A stretch of 64,000 nt of DNA, taken from the NCBI RefSeq assembly GCF_017310015.1, contig NZ_CP022297.1, positions 1,240,001 to 1,304,000 on the forward strand, in the 5' to 3' direction. The position numbers and the translations under genes were made by a program. Below the pieces are notes generated by a model. The model saw nothing but the letters and a program-made list of their open reading frames with translations, was not told the origin of the DNA and searched no databases. The stretch is from Marinobacterium iners (GTDB lineage: Bacteria; Pseudomonadota; Gammaproteobacteria; Pseudomonadales; Balneatricaceae). Positions 26,767-36,655 of the stretch are shown here, piece by piece; position 1 is the stretch's first letter, and every line of letters starts with the position of its first letter.

Positions 26767-28698
26767 ATGCAATATCATCTAAACGGTTTCAAACCCGGCA
26801 ACTACCAAATTCCTGATGCTGCGCGTGAGCCGGTTGCCCCGCCGCCCATTGTGGACCTGCCGAAGGAAGTGGATGTCCTGATTGTCGGTTGTGGCCCCGC
26901 AGGGCTGGCACTGGCGCGTCAGTTGTCCGAGTTTGCCGATATCAAAACCTGCATCGTTGAGCAGAAGTCCGGCCCCATGCTGTTTGGCCAGGCCGATGGC
27001 ATCTCCTGCCGCACCATGGAAATCATGGAAGCCTTCAACAGCAGTGAAATGCTGGTCAAGGAGTGCTATCAGCTGCGCCAGAATGCGTTTTGGGAGCCAG
27101 ACACAGATCATCCCGAAAACATCAAGCGCACCCACAAGGTACCGGATGCGCGCCTCGGTCTGTCTGAGTTCGTGCACGGCGTTGTGAATCAGGCACGGTT
27201 GCATGAACTGTTGCTGGAGGGGATGCAGCAGTCGGTTACACATCTGGTGCCACACTACAGCCGCCGCCTTCTTGAACTGGAGGTGGATGAAAGTCTTACC
27301 CAGGACCTGAATGCACACCCAATCACGGCGACCTTTGAGCGTGTTGATGCCGAGCAGTCGGCCAAAGTTGAAACGGTCAAGGCGCGTTATGTGGTCGGTA
27401 CTGACGGTGCGCGCAGTGCAGTGCGCAAGAGTCTGGGCATTGAGCTGCAGGGTGACTCTGCCAACAAGGCATGGGGCGTCATGGACGTTCTGCCGGTCAC
27501 CGACTTTCCCGATATCCGCGTCAAAACCTTTATCCAGTCCAGGGAAAACGGTGCCGTGATGATCGTTCCCCGAGAGGGTGGCTATCTGGTCCGACTGTAT
27601 GTGGAGCTGGGGCTGTTGGAGAATAATCAAAGGGCATCTCAGCTCGAGTTGACGGCTGATGACCTCATCGCCAGGGCTCAGTTGATTCTGCAGCCATATT
27701 CGTTTGATGTGAAGGAAGTAGGCTGGTGGTCAATCTACGAAGTGGGGCAGCGTGTTGCCGAACGATTCGACAACAACCCGGTGGGCAATCCTGACGGTCT
27801 CATTCCGCGCGCCTTTGTGGCCGGTGATGCCTGTCATACCCATAGCCCCAAGGGTGGCTGGGGCCTGAATACCTCGCTGCCTGATACGTTCAATCTGGGC
27901 TGGAAACTGGCCGCAGTGCTGCAGGGCAAGTCTGATCCCAAGCTGTTGCAGACCTATGTTACGGAGCGCCGCAAGGTGGCGCAGATGCTGATCAATGCCG
28001 ATCGTGAAATGTCCGCCCTGGTGGCCACGCGTCCAAGTGCAGACAAGGCAAAGGGACAGGCCAGGAAGACCAGCACGGCGGATATCGAGAAGTTCATCGC
28101 CAGACAGAACGGCTTTATCGCGGGTACATCCATTGGTTACGACGAATCCTACCTGTGTACCGGTCATGAACATCAGGGGCTGGCAACGGGCTTGCCGATT
28201 GGCCAGCGCTTCCACTCAGCCGAAGCGGTTCGCGTGGCCGATGGCTGTCCTGTCCACCTTGGCCATCTGAACAAGGCGGACGGTCGTTGGCGCGTATTCG
28301 TGTTCGGCAACAGGCAGGATCCGCGAGATACCGCTTCAGAGACCGGCCAACTGGTACAGTTTCTCGAAAACGCGGAATCATCGCCGGTCAAGAAATATAC
28401 GCCTGCCGGTGCAGATATTGACTCGGTGATCGATGTCTACGCCGTGTTCCAGCAGCAGGATCTGGCTATAGAAACGCTGCCGAACTATCTTTGGCCTGCC
28501 AAGGGCAAATATGGGCTGAGGGACTATGAGAAGGTGTTTCAGACCGATGCCAGCCACGATATTTTCGAGCAGCGTGGTATCGATCGCGACAGCGGCTGCA
28601 TGGTTGTGGTTCGGCCGGACCAGCATATTGCCACTATCCTGCCGCTTGATGCGCATGCAGAGCTGAGTGCATTCTTTGATGAGTTCATGATTGCATAA
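26767..28698 (+). CDS. mobA: 3-hydroxybenzoate 4-monooxygenase-like flavoprotein
   Basis: 643 residues, phenol 2-monooxygenase/MobA group of FAD hydroxylases. The N-terminus MQYHLNGFKPG followed by EVDVLIVGCGPAGLALARQ is very like Comamonas MobA as I remember it. GQADGISCRTMEI, then AFVAGDACHTHSP with GGWGLNTSLPDTFNLGWK, are the FAD-site signatures. The C-terminal 170 residues are the thioredoxin-like domain of this group. MobA uses NADPH and O2 to make protocatechuate from 3-hydroxybenzoate. Phenol hydroxylation is the alternative. No ring-cleavage gene is adjacent. A GGATAAGAGG stretch lies before the start. Confidence 0.8.
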   Translation: MQYHLNGFKPGNYQIPDAAREPVAPPPIVDLPKEVDVLIVGCGPAGLALARQLSEFADIKTCIVEQKSGPMLFGQADGISCRTMEIMEAFNSSEMLVKECYQLRQNAFWEPDTDHPENIKRTHKVPDARLGLSEFVHGVVNQARLHELLLEGMQQSVTHLVPHYSRRLLELEVDESLTQDLNAHPITATFERVDAEQSAKVETVKARYVVGTDGARSAVRKSLGIELQGDSANKAWGVMDVLPVTDFPDIRVKTFIQSRENGAVMIVPREGGYLVRLYVELGLLENNQRASQLELTADDLIARAQLILQPYSFDVKEVGWWSIYEVGQRVAERFDNNPVGNPDGLIPRAFVAGDACHTHSPKGGWGLNTSLPDTFNLGWKLAAVLQGKSDPKLLQTYVTERRKVAQMLINADREMSALVATRPSADKAKGQARKTSTADIEKFIARQNGFIAGTSIGYDESYLCTGHEHQGLATGLPIGQRFHSAEAVRVADGCPVHLGHLNKADGRWRVFVFGNRQDPRDTASETGQLVQFLENAESSPVKKYTPAGADIDSVIDVYAVFQQQDLAIETLPNYLWPAKGKYGLRDYEKVFQTDASHDIFEQRGIDRDSGCMVVVRPDQHIATILPLDAHAELSAFFDEFMIA

Positions 28699-28725
28699 GG
28701 CAAAACCGGCAGACCTGATCGCCTT

Positions 28726-28788
28726 CCGGAATGGCTGTTCCGGGAGGTGATCACACCGGTGGTGTGTTGCCCGCCTTGGGCGGATTTT
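28726..28788 (+). terminator. Terminator region after mobA
   Basis: Three consecutive hairpins: CCGGAA/TTCCGG (28726-28743), CACACC/GGTGTG (28752-28766), and CCGCC-TTG-GGCGG (28771-28783) followed by ATTTT. The last has the form of a short rho-independent terminator between the converging genes. Confidence 0.6.
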
Positions 28789-28822
28789 CGCACTGTTTAC
28801 ACCTGCTGCACTTCTTAAAGTA

Positions 28823-30277
28823 TCAAGTTGGATCGCATGGTTCATAAAACCTGATCGTATTTCGTCCCGCCGCTTTGGCTTGGTACATGGCAACGTCAGC
28901 GCATTTCAGAATGTCGTCCGGGCTGACTGCATGGCCCAGAAATACAAACACGCCAATACTTGCTGAACAGTGGTGTTCAACAACGTGATCAGCATCGCCA
29001 GCTTCAGTGATATTCAGCTGGTAAACATCGGAAATCTTCATACGGATCTTTTCAGCAACAGCTCTGGCGTGAGTGATCGATTCCGCATGGTCTGTCGCCA
29101 GTTCGCCGAGCATCACCACAAACTCATCACCACCAAAGCGCGCGACAGTATCCATCTCGCGGACGCAGCTCTTCAAGCGATTGGCCGCTTCCATCAGCAG
29201 CAGGTCACCGACAAAATGCCCATGTTGATCATTAAGTGGTTTGAAATTATCCAGGTCGACAAACATCAGGGCGCCATGGTGCCCACTGCGTGTGCTGGCG
29301 GCCAATGCCTGGTGCAAGCGATCGCTGAGCAAGCGGCGGTTGGGAAGCCCCGTCAGTGTGTCATAGAACGCCAGTTGTCGAATCTGGTCCTGCATCTGCT
29401 TGCGTTTGGTGATCTCGCGAGTGATACCGTGAAAGCCGATAAGTTTTCCATGTTCATCTCGTACTGCTTTAGAAAATACCTCTCCCCAGATGATGCTGCC
29501 GTCTTTGCATATGTGGGGAACTTCAAAGCTGATAAAGCCGAGATCCTTGCCTTCCTGCTCCGCTTGCTGTCGTTTTTGCCATGCTTCGGTGACGATAGCA
29601 GCGCCTTCTTCATTGAATAGCTCCAGCACATGACGACCAACCACCTCATTGGCCTTGAAGCCACGAAGGCGCTCATCCGATGGGCTGATATAGGTGATAA
29701 AAAGATTGCTGTCGGCGCGCCAGAGCACATCCAAAGTATCCTCCGTCAGCAATCGATAGAAGGCCTCTCTTTCGTTCAGCTCTCGGGTGCGTTCCTCTAC
29801 CAGAGCCTCAAGGACCTGGTTGCGTGCCTGCAGCTGATTGACAGGGTAGACCTCTCCATCCTGAACCAAGTGATAGGGGATTGATATGCCGCTGTGGACA
29901 ATTTTCCAGGCCGCATCTTCAAGGCGAAAGATCAACACCAGTCGCGCAATCTCACGCGAAAGAATATGTTCCGGCTGCGGCAGGTGGATATTGAAGAAAG
30001 CGGTTACCGCCACGACCTGCTCGCTTAAATCCTGCAGCGAGAGATCACGCATTTCGATCTGTATGCGTCCCGGGATTTCAGAAAAATCCTGCCGAGTGAT
30101 TTTGATCCACTCGTCACGATCTGTTACCAGCACCGTTCCGCCGCCCGTATAGCCACTGAAATCTTCACTGAACAACGTCGTCAGTCGATCATCACGTGAA
30201 GCATAGAGCTTAATGTACTCATCAAACAGCGCTCGGATTTTCTGATGGCGGTCCGTATGAAGAGTGACAGGGGGCAT
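28823..30277 (-). CDS. Diguanylate cyclase with NTF2-like and PAS domains
   Basis: 484 residues. Residues 1-135 look like an NTF2/SnoaL-type sensory domain (ALFDEYIKLYASRDDRLTTLF). Residues about 165-295 are a PAS/PAC domain ending GFHGITREITKRKQ. From about 305 follows a GGDEF domain with DTLTGLPNRR and the active-site RFGGDEFVVML. RExD lies five residues before GGDEF, the right place for the inhibitory I-site. It should therefore make c-di-GMP under feedback control. No membrane segment is present, so it is cytoplasmic. The NTF2-like input domain is a less common partner and may bind a small aromatic or steroid-like ligand. Confidence 0.9.
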   Translation of the reverse strand: MPPVTLHTDRHQKIRALFDEYIKLYASRDDRLTTLFSEDFSGYTGGGTVLVTDRDEWIKITRQDFSEIPGRIQIEMRDLSLQDLSEQVVAVTAFFNIHLPQPEHILSREIARLVLIFRLEDAAWKIVHSGISIPYHLVQDGEVYPVNQLQARNQVLEALVEERTRELNEREAFYRLLTEDTLDVLWRADSNLFITYISPSDERLRGFKANEVVGRHVLELFNEEGAAIVTEAWQKRQQAEQEGKDLGFISFEVPHICKDGSIIWGEVFSKAVRDEHGKLIGFHGITREITKRKQMQDQIRQLAFYDTLTGLPNRRLLSDRLHQALAASTRSGHHGALMFVDLDNFKPLNDQHGHFVGDLLLMEAANRLKSCVREMDTVARFGGDEFVVMLGELATDHAESITHARAVAEKIRMKISDVYQLNITEAGDADHVVEHHCSASIGVFVFLGHAVSPDDILKCADVAMYQAKAAGRNTIRFYEPCDPT

Positions 30278-30380
30278 GTGGGATACTCGTTTTTGATATA
30301 TGTGACAGTATATGACGTCAATGCACCTGACAGAAACCGCGCAATCGCAGCTTGCATAAAAGGGATTACTCTCCCAATAT

Positions 30381-30398
30381 AAAGTAATTAATTACTTT
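30381..30398. promoter_or_regulatory. Perfect 18-bp palindrome upstream of tetR-RND operon
   Basis: AAAGTAATTAATTACTTT is a perfect 18-bp palindrome ending 14 bases before the TetR start codon, between the divergent diguanylate cyclase and efflux operon. It is the natural candidate for the TetR operator controlling the pump. Confidence 0.75.
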
Positions 30399-30412
30399 CT
30401 TTAGGTTTTGCC

Positions 30413-31051
30413 ATGCCTGAAACTGCCGAGTGTCCCAAAAGGGTCTATCAGAGTACTGAACAGCGACAATCCGCCACCATAGAGGCCGTTGTACAGCTCT
30501 CTGCCGACCAGGATCCCTCCACGTTAACGACAGCCAGTATTGCCGAAAGAGTAGGGCTGTCTCAGGGGGCTCTGTTCAAGCATTTTCCCACCAAAGGTCG
30601 TTTGTGGGAGTCAGTGGCTCGCTGGGTTTCCGATCAGCTCAGTCAGCGTGTTTTCAGTGTGACTGAACAGTATGAGCAGGCTGACAAGGCGCTGGAGGCC
30701 ATGTTTATGGCTCATGTGAGCTTTATTGTCCAAAACCCTGGCGTGCCCCGACTGATGCTGGGTGAGCTGCAAAAGCCCGGTAAAGGACCTGCCAAGCAGA
30801 TTGTCCGCAACACGCTGGCCAACTACCGGCACAGAGTCGTTACACTGCTCAAGCGGGGTGCCGAACAAGGCTGTCTGGGCCGTGATATTGATACTGAAGC
30901 AGCGGCAGTGCTTTATCTGGGTGCCATACAGGGACTGGTGGTTCAGGGGATGGTCAGTGGTGAGCTGCATGCTATTGAGCATATGGCCACACGTATCTAT
31001 CGGCTTTTCAGCGACAGCCTCCTGGAGACGACTCATGACAAGGAGAAATAA
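30413..31051 (+). CDS. TetR family regulator of the RND efflux operon
   Basis: 212 residues. The helix-turn-helix is ASIAERVGLSQGALFKHFPTKGRLWESV at about residues 43-70 (shown in two adjoining pieces of the motif). The rest is the inducer-binding domain. Its last 17 bases overlap the periplasmic adaptor gene, so regulator and pump form one operon. By analogy with AcrR and similar proteins it probably represses the operon until a toxic ligand binds. The palindrome just upstream is its likely site. Confidence 0.9.
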   Translation: MPETAECPKRVYQSTEQRQSATIEAVVQLSADQDPSTLTTASIAERVGLSQGALFKHFPTKGRLWESVARWVSDQLSQRVFSVTEQYEQADKALEAMFMAHVSFIVQNPGVPRLMLGELQKPGKGPAKQIVRNTLANYRHRVVTLLKRGAEQGCLGRDIDTEAAAVLYLGAIQGLVVQGMVSGELHAIEHMATRIYRLFSDSLLETTHDKEK

Positions 31052-32408
31052 GTTCACCCTTGCTTTGGCCTTGGTTGCCGGAGTGCTCTTCGTGGCAGTG
31101 ATGGTCAAGCTGAAGCAGCCGCCACAGCGTATTGATGCTCAGGCGGTGGCCACCCCGGTACGGGTGCTGGATATTGTGCCTCAGGTACTGATCACACAGG
31201 CGCGTGGCTATGGTCAGGTGTTGCCGGCACGCAGCTGGAAGGCGGTGGCGAATGTGGCCGGTCGGGTCGTCTGGAAGCACCCGGAGCTGGACAGTGGCAA
31301 TTTGATTGCGCCAGGTACCCGTCTGCTGCAGATCGACCCCAGTCGTTATGACCTGGCGCAAGCGGCCGCCGAAGCGGATCTGGCCGGGCTGGAAGCCGAG
31401 CTGCGTCAGTTGGTGCAGGAAGAAGAAAATACCCAGGCTCTGCTGGCGCTGGAACAGCGTCGTTTGGCTTTGGTGCAGCGTGAGCTGGAGCGTTCACAAA
31501 CGCTCGTACAGCGCGGTGCATTGTCTGCCACCCGCCTGGATGAGCAGCAGCGAGCCACCCTGCAGCAAGAGCAGGCGGTACAGAGTCTGACTAACCAACT
31601 CAGTCTGATTCCTGTCAGACGTGATGCTCTGACCGCACGCAAGGCCCGCGCCGAAGTCAGTCGGGCAAACGCCATCAAGGATCTTGACGATACCCGTTTC
31701 AAGGCACCCTGGGCGATGCGCGTACATCAGGCCGAGGTGGAAACAGGCCAGTATGTCAGCGCCGGCCAGACCCTGTTTACAGTCGATGATATTGCCCAGG
31801 CCGAGGCTACCGTTCAGGTGGAGCTTGAAGCGCTGCGACGGGTTTTGTCCCAGCTGCCCCTGGCGCCGGTCGCGGCCGATGCCGAGGCTTCCAGCCATGA
31901 TTTCGTTAACTTCCATCAACAGTTGCCACTGGAACGGCTCGACGTATGGGTAAGCCCCAGCAATGTGCCGGATATTCGCTGGAGCGGTCGGCTCACTCGA
32001 GTGACCGGGAGCCTTGAACCCACAACACGGACCCTGCAGGCCGTGATTACAGTGGATGAACCCTATCGCAATGCCCAGCCGCCGTCACGGCCACCGTTGG
32101 TACGCAACATGTTCGTGCAGGCCAACATCTTTGCAGCTACACCTGAACCGGTCATCGTGATTCCGGCCAGTGCGCTGCATCAGAATGAGGTCTATCTGGC
32201 GGATGACAATAACCGGCTGCAGCGCCGCTCGGTCAGCGTTGCCTGGCAGCAGGGAGATCTGGCCGTTATTGCCGAGGGACTGGACGCGGGGGAGCGGCTG
32301 ATTCTGGATGATCTGGTGCCCGCGGTTGAGGGTGCCTTGCTTGCACCGCAGCCGGATGAGCAGGCCTGGCAAAGACTGCAACAGGACGCGCGGGGAGAGC
32401 AGCCATGA
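31035..32408 (+). CDS. RND efflux periplasmic adaptor (membrane fusion protein)
   Basis: 457 residues from the ATG at 31035, which has AGGAGAC a little upstream; the open frame extends much further 5' but overlaps the regulator. MTRRNKFTLALALVAGVLFVAVMV is the N-terminal anchor. Then come the barrel-sandwich (lipoyl-like) halves around residues 60-95 and 210-260, separated by a Gln/Glu-rich alpha hairpin (120-200), then the beta-barrel and membrane-proximal domains. It bridges the RND pump to an outer-membrane channel. It overlaps the pump gene by four bases (ATGA). Confidence 0.92.
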   Translation: MTRRNKFTLALALVAGVLFVAVMVKLKQPPQRIDAQAVATPVRVLDIVPQVLITQARGYGQVLPARSWKAVANVAGRVVWKHPELDSGNLIAPGTRLLQIDPSRYDLAQAAAEADLAGLEAELRQLVQEEENTQALLALEQRRLALVQRELERSQTLVQRGALSATRLDEQQRATLQQEQAVQSLTNQLSLIPVRRDALTARKARAEVSRANAIKDLDDTRFKAPWAMRVHQAEVETGQYVSAGQTLFTVDDIAQAEATVQVELEALRRVLSQLPLAPVAADAEASSHDFVNFHQQLPLERLDVWVSPSNVPDIRWSGRLTRVTGSLEPTTRTLQAVITVDEPYRNAQPPSRPPLVRNMFVQANIFAATPEPVIVIPASALHQNEVYLADDNNRLQRRSVSVAWQQGDLAVIAEGLDAGERLILDDLVPAVEGALLAPQPDEQAWQRLQQDARGEQP

Positions 32409-35400
32409 TCCGCTGGTTTGCCGGTCATCCGACCGCCAGTAACCTGTTGTTGATCCTGATACTGGCGATGGGCGTGTTTGTTGCCCCCAGCCTTACCCGT
32501 GAAACCTTTCCCGCCTATTTGCCGCCAGAAGTCAGCATCAGTATGGAATATCGCGGCGCCACGGCTGCCGATGTTGAGGAGGCTATCTGCCAGCGGCTGG
32601 GGGAAGCCCTGCAGCGGGTGGATCACATGCGTGAGATCAGCTGTACTGCACGGGACAACCAGGCTCAGACGATCGCCAGCATGGGTCCGAAGGGCGATAT
32701 GGGCCGGTTTCTGGATGATATCCGCACCGAAATGGATGCCTTGACCGACCTGCCGGAAACGGCCGAAAAGCCGGTCATTCGTGAGCTTTACCGTACCGAT
32801 CTGGTTGCGGCCATTGCGGTATCCGGGCCGATGAGCTTTGCCCATCTGGAAAGCTACGCCAATGAGCTGCAAGACCGTCTGTTTACGCTTCAGGGTGTGG
32901 CCGATGTGGTGACGGTGGGTTTGTCCCAGCGCCAGTGGCAAGTGGAAGTTTCCCGTGACCAGCTGCGTCAGTACGGATTGAATGCCGGTGATATTGCCCG
33001 CGCCATCAGCCGCCAGAGTCTGGATATGCCACTGGGGGCGCTGGAAACCGATAATCAGGATATCCAGCTGCGTTTTGTCGATGAGCGCCGCACGCTGCAG
33101 GCTCTGGCTCGTTTGCCGGTTGTGGCCAATGCCGGCGGAGCGGTGCTGAGGCTGGGTGACATTGCCAGCCTGTCTGAAACCCATGAGCGGGATGAGGAGC
33201 GGGTCGAATTCAACGGCCAGCGCGCCATTATTCTCGAGGTTCACAAGAACCGTAATGACGATGCCCTGCGGGTGATGGATGCTCTGGAGGCTTTCATCGC
33301 GGAGGAACAGGCCCGCCGCGAGGGTGTAAACCTGGACATTACTCAGGACATGACCTCCATCGTCAAGGACCGCCTGCAGATGCTGGTAAGCAACGGCATC
33401 ACCGGCCTGCTGCTGGTGGGGCTGGTGATGGCGCTGTTTTTCCGCCCTCGGCTGGCGTTCTGGGCACTGTTTGGTTTGCCAACCGCTTTTGCCGGTGCTT
33501 TTTTGGTGATGGCGCTGAGCGGTCTTTCACTCAATATGATCACGCTGGTGGCGCTGCTGATGGCGATCGGTATTGTCATGGATGACTCAGTGGTGATCAC
33601 TGAAAACATTGCGCGCCATGCAAGCATGGGAGCCACCCCACTGCAGGCGGCGGCAAGAGGCACTCTGGAAATCATGCCTGGGGTCTTCTCCTCGTTTTTG
33701 ACCACCGCGGCCGTCTTTGTCCCGCTTGCGTTTCTGGCCGGTGAACTGGGAGCCGTGCTGGAAGTACTGCCGGTGGTATTGATCGCGGCGCTGGCGGCAT
33801 CGTTGATCGAGGCTTTCTGGATACTGCCGCATCATCTGAAAAGCGGTCTGGCCAGGGCGAAGGGACAGGAGCGACCTCCCTCTCGCTTTCGTAGCGGTTT
33901 TGATCACCGCTTTGAGCGCCTGCGGGAAGCAACAGGACGTTTGGCTGACGGCGCGATCCGTTTCCGCTACGGCGTGCTGGCGGCCATGATGATCGTTCTG
34001 CTGGGCTCGATCGGCCTGATGGCCGGTGGACATGTGCGCATGGAGGCAATGCCTGAAATTGACGGTGATGTGCTCGAGGCGCGTGTGTTGCTGCCCCAGG
34101 GAACCCCGCTGCATCAAACACAGGCGATCACGCAAAGGGTGACAGACGCCATGCTTGGGCTGAGTGAGACGTACAGTCCACAGCAGCCCAATGGGCAGAA
34201 GCTGGTGCGCAATATCCAAACCCGTTTCAATCGGCATGCCAGTTCCGCAGAAAAGGGCGCGCATGTTGCTACGGTGATGGCGGACCTGTTGACTGCCGAG
34301 CTGCGCACGGTTGATCTGGCCCGGCTGACCGAGCGCTGGTACGAAGAGATCGGTGATATCCCCGGTGTGATTGCACTGAATATCCAGGAACCGGGGTTTG
34401 GTCCAGCAGGCACCCCGATCGAAGTCCGTCTGCAGGGCCAGGATCTGGATGACCTGAAAGCGGCTGCTCACTACCTGAGCCAGGAAATCTCCAGCTATAC
34501 CGGTGCCTTCAATGTGCTGGATGATCTGCGCCCCGGCAAACCCCAGCGCACCCTCAAGCTGAGGGAAAACGCATTGGCACTGGGCCTGACGGCAGCGGAT
34601 GTGGCCGGTCAGATTCGTACCGGTTTGCTGGGTGATATTGTCGATACGGTGCAGATCGGGGATCAGCATATTGAAGTGCTGATCCGTCAGAGCAGTGCCG
34701 AGCGTGCTACCCGTGCCTTTTTGCAGGATACGGTGATTCTCGGCAATAACGCTCAGATGATTCCCCTGCGGGAGGTGGTCAGCATCGTCGAGGAGCGTCA
34801 CTGGGCGCAGGTTACCCGCATTAACGGCCAGCGCACGGTGACGGTCTCGGCTGACGTCGACAGCCGTGTGGCCAACGCCGGCAATATCGTGGCTGATCTG
34901 CAGCAGCGGGTTTTCCCGCAATTATACCGGCAGTGGCCCGGGATCAGTCTGCAGGTTGAAGGGCAGACCGCCCGTTCAAAGGAAACCGGACAGTCGATCG
35001 CCCGAGGGTTGCTGATCGGCCTGCTGGGGATCTTCCTGATTCTGTCTTTCCAGTTTCGCAGCTATCTGGAACCGATCATTGTCATGCTGTCGATTCCGGT
35101 GGCGCTTATGGGCGCGGTCTGGGGGCATTTGATTATGGGATATAACCTGTCCATGCCGTCATTGATTGGTGCCGCCTCACTGGCAGGCATCGTGGTCAAC
35201 AACGCCATTCTGCTGGTGCAGTTCATCAAATCCTATCGTGCCGAAGGCATGACCACGGCACAGGCGGCCAGTGCGGCCAGCCGTAATCGCTTTAGGGCCA
35301 TTTTGATCACCACCAGCACCACGGTTGCAGGCTTGTTGCCGCTGCTGGCCGAAACCAGCACCCAGGCGATGGCCGTGATTCCGCTGGTGATCTCGGTGGT

Positions 35401-35512
35401 GTTCGGCCTGTTGGTATCGACCCTGCTGGTGCTGCTGGTACTGCCGGCGCTGTATACCATTCTTGATGATCTGGGCTGGAGCACCGAGCTTGAGCCCAGA
35501 GTGGATGAGTAG
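32405..35512 (+). CDS. RND family efflux pump, inner-membrane permease
   Basis: 1035 residues, the usual AcrB/MexB size, with twelve membrane helices and two large periplasmic loops. The proton-relay segment IVMDDSVVITENI in helix 4 is typical of RND pumps, as are ALMGAVWGHLIMGYNLSMPS and the ATP-free design. It belongs to the sub-group often annotated as MdtC/AcrD-like multidrug pumps paired with a short adaptor. No outer-membrane factor gene follows, so TolC or a similar protein from elsewhere would complete the pump. Confidence 0.93.
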   Translation: MIRWFAGHPTASNLLLILILAMGVFVAPSLTRETFPAYLPPEVSISMEYRGATAADVEEAICQRLGEALQRVDHMREISCTARDNQAQTIASMGPKGDMGRFLDDIRTEMDALTDLPETAEKPVIRELYRTDLVAAIAVSGPMSFAHLESYANELQDRLFTLQGVADVVTVGLSQRQWQVEVSRDQLRQYGLNAGDIARAISRQSLDMPLGALETDNQDIQLRFVDERRTLQALARLPVVANAGGAVLRLGDIASLSETHERDEERVEFNGQRAIILEVHKNRNDDALRVMDALEAFIAEEQARREGVNLDITQDMTSIVKDRLQMLVSNGITGLLLVGLVMALFFRPRLAFWALFGLPTAFAGAFLVMALSGLSLNMITLVALLMAIGIVMDDSVVITENIARHASMGATPLQAAARGTLEIMPGVFSSFLTTAAVFVPLAFLAGELGAVLEVLPVVLIAALAASLIEAFWILPHHLKSGLARAKGQERPPSRFRSGFDHRFERLREATGRLADGAIRFRYGVLAAMMIVLLGSIGLMAGGHVRMEAMPEIDGDVLEARVLLPQGTPLHQTQAITQRVTDAMLGLSETYSPQQPNGQKLVRNIQTRFNRHASSAEKGAHVATVMADLLTAELRTVDLARLTERWYEEIGDIPGVIALNIQEPGFGPAGTPIEVRLQGQDLDDLKAAAHYLSQEISSYTGAFNVLDDLRPGKPQRTLKLRENALALGLTAADVAGQIRTGLLGDIVDTVQIGDQHIEVLIRQSSAERATRAFLQDTVILGNNAQMIPLREVVSIVEERHWAQVTRINGQRTVTVSADVDSRVANAGNIVADLQQRVFPQLYRQWPGISLQVEGQTARSKETGQSIARGLLIGLLGIFLILSFQFRSYLEPIIVMLSIPVALMGAVWGHLIMGYNLSMPSLIGAASLAGIVVNNAILLVQFIKSYRAEGMTTAQAASAASRNRFRAILITTSTTVAGLLPLLAETSTQAMAVIPLVISVVFGLLVSTLLVLLVLPALYTILDDLGWSTELEPRVDE

Positions 35513-35535
35513 GGTGCGGATTCAACCCTACGCCG

Positions 35536-36477
35536 CTATGAATCCAGTGCCTCTTTTACCAGCCGTGCCCTGCGCCGGTTCAGCAGGTCCTTTGCGCTGA
35601 CCAGGAAGATGCCGGTCAGCACCAGCAGGCCGCCGATGATGAACTGCACACTCAGGGTTTCGCCCAGAATCAGCACGCCGAACAGCACGCCGATCAGCGG
35701 CGTAATGAAGGTGAAGGTGGCCATGCGTGAGGCCAAGTAACGGCGCAGCAGCCAGAACCAGGTCAGATAGCTGGCGAACGCGATCACCACGGCCTGAAAG
35801 GCCATGTTGATGCTGGTTTCGGGGGTCCAGTTCATCTCGCCGCGACCCAGCGCAAACGCCATGCCGATCAGCAGGATCGAGGCTGCGGCCATCTGGTAAA
35901 ACAATGTTTTGACCGCAGGTGCCTCTGACAGCTTGGAACGGCGAATGGCAACGGTGGTAAAGCCCCAGACGGCACCCGCCAGCAGGGCATAGAAATCGCC
36001 CAGCAGGGTGGTTTGCTGGCCGGCATTGGCTGGACCCAGAAATGCGATGCAGACCCCCAGAAAGGCAAGGCCGATACCGCTCCACTGAATGCGGCTCAGG
36101 CGCTCGTCGGCGTGAACAAAGTGCATCCCCAGCGCAGTAAAGATGGGGGAGGTGTAGAGGAACACGACCATGTGTGAAGCGCTGGTATATTCAAGGCCCA
36201 GCCCCACAAACAGGAACTCGACGGCAAACATGGTACCCACCAGGATACCCGCCTTGACGGTACCATCGGCGAAGACGTTACGGCCTTCGCTGCGCAGCAT
36301 CAGCAGGAACAGAACACTGGCGGCAAATGCGGAGCGCAGGCCGATCTGCAGGGTCGGTACGATATCATCTGCCGCCAGCTTGAGCGCCACCTGTTGAAAG
36401 CCCCAGATGGTACACAGCATCAGCATGATGCTGATGGCAAAAAAGTCGAGGTGATTGCGCTGGGCCGACATATTCAT
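35536..36477 (-). CDS. EamA/DMT family transporter
   Basis: 313 residues with ten predicted membrane segments and two EamA repeats (about residues 10-140 and 155-290), each starting with a conserved helix such as MLCTIWGFQQVALKLA and ALLAGAVWGFTTVAIRR. Members export amino acids or other small metabolites. It converges with the RND operon, with a short TAGGGT/ACCCTA hairpin between the stops. The substrate cannot be inferred. Confidence 0.9.
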   Translation of the reverse strand: MNMSAQRNHLDFFAISIMLMLCTIWGFQQVALKLAADDIVPTLQIGLRSAFAASVLFLLMLRSEGRNVFADGTVKAGILVGTMFAVEFLFVGLGLEYTSASHMVVFLYTSPIFTALGMHFVHADERLSRIQWSGIGLAFLGVCIAFLGPANAGQQTTLLGDFYALLAGAVWGFTTVAIRRSKLSEAPAVKTLFYQMAAASILLIGMAFALGRGEMNWTPETSINMAFQAVVIAFASYLTWFWLLRRYLASRMATFTFITPLIGVLFGVLILGETLSVQFIIGGLLVLTGIFLVSAKDLLNRRRARLVKEALDS

Positions 36478-36655
36478 GACTCCTGAAACCGAACAGAATG
36501 TAACACAGCTTACACTCTCTGCCGGGTGAATTCACCCTGCTGCCAGGTCGATAAAACAGCACCGTATTTCTGCTCAAAAATGCAGCAGAAAATGCTTTGC
36601 GCCGGTGAAGAAGCGGATTATTATCCGCGACTTTCAACTCACCGGTTCAACATAA

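Noticed and set aside
30762..31034. Long 5' extension of the RND adaptor frame
   Set aside because: It overlaps the TetR gene and lacks a signal/anchor; the natural anchor starts at 31035.
33587..34921. Long minus-strand frame (444 codons) opposite the RND pump gene
   Set aside because: No family features; shadow of the pump gene.
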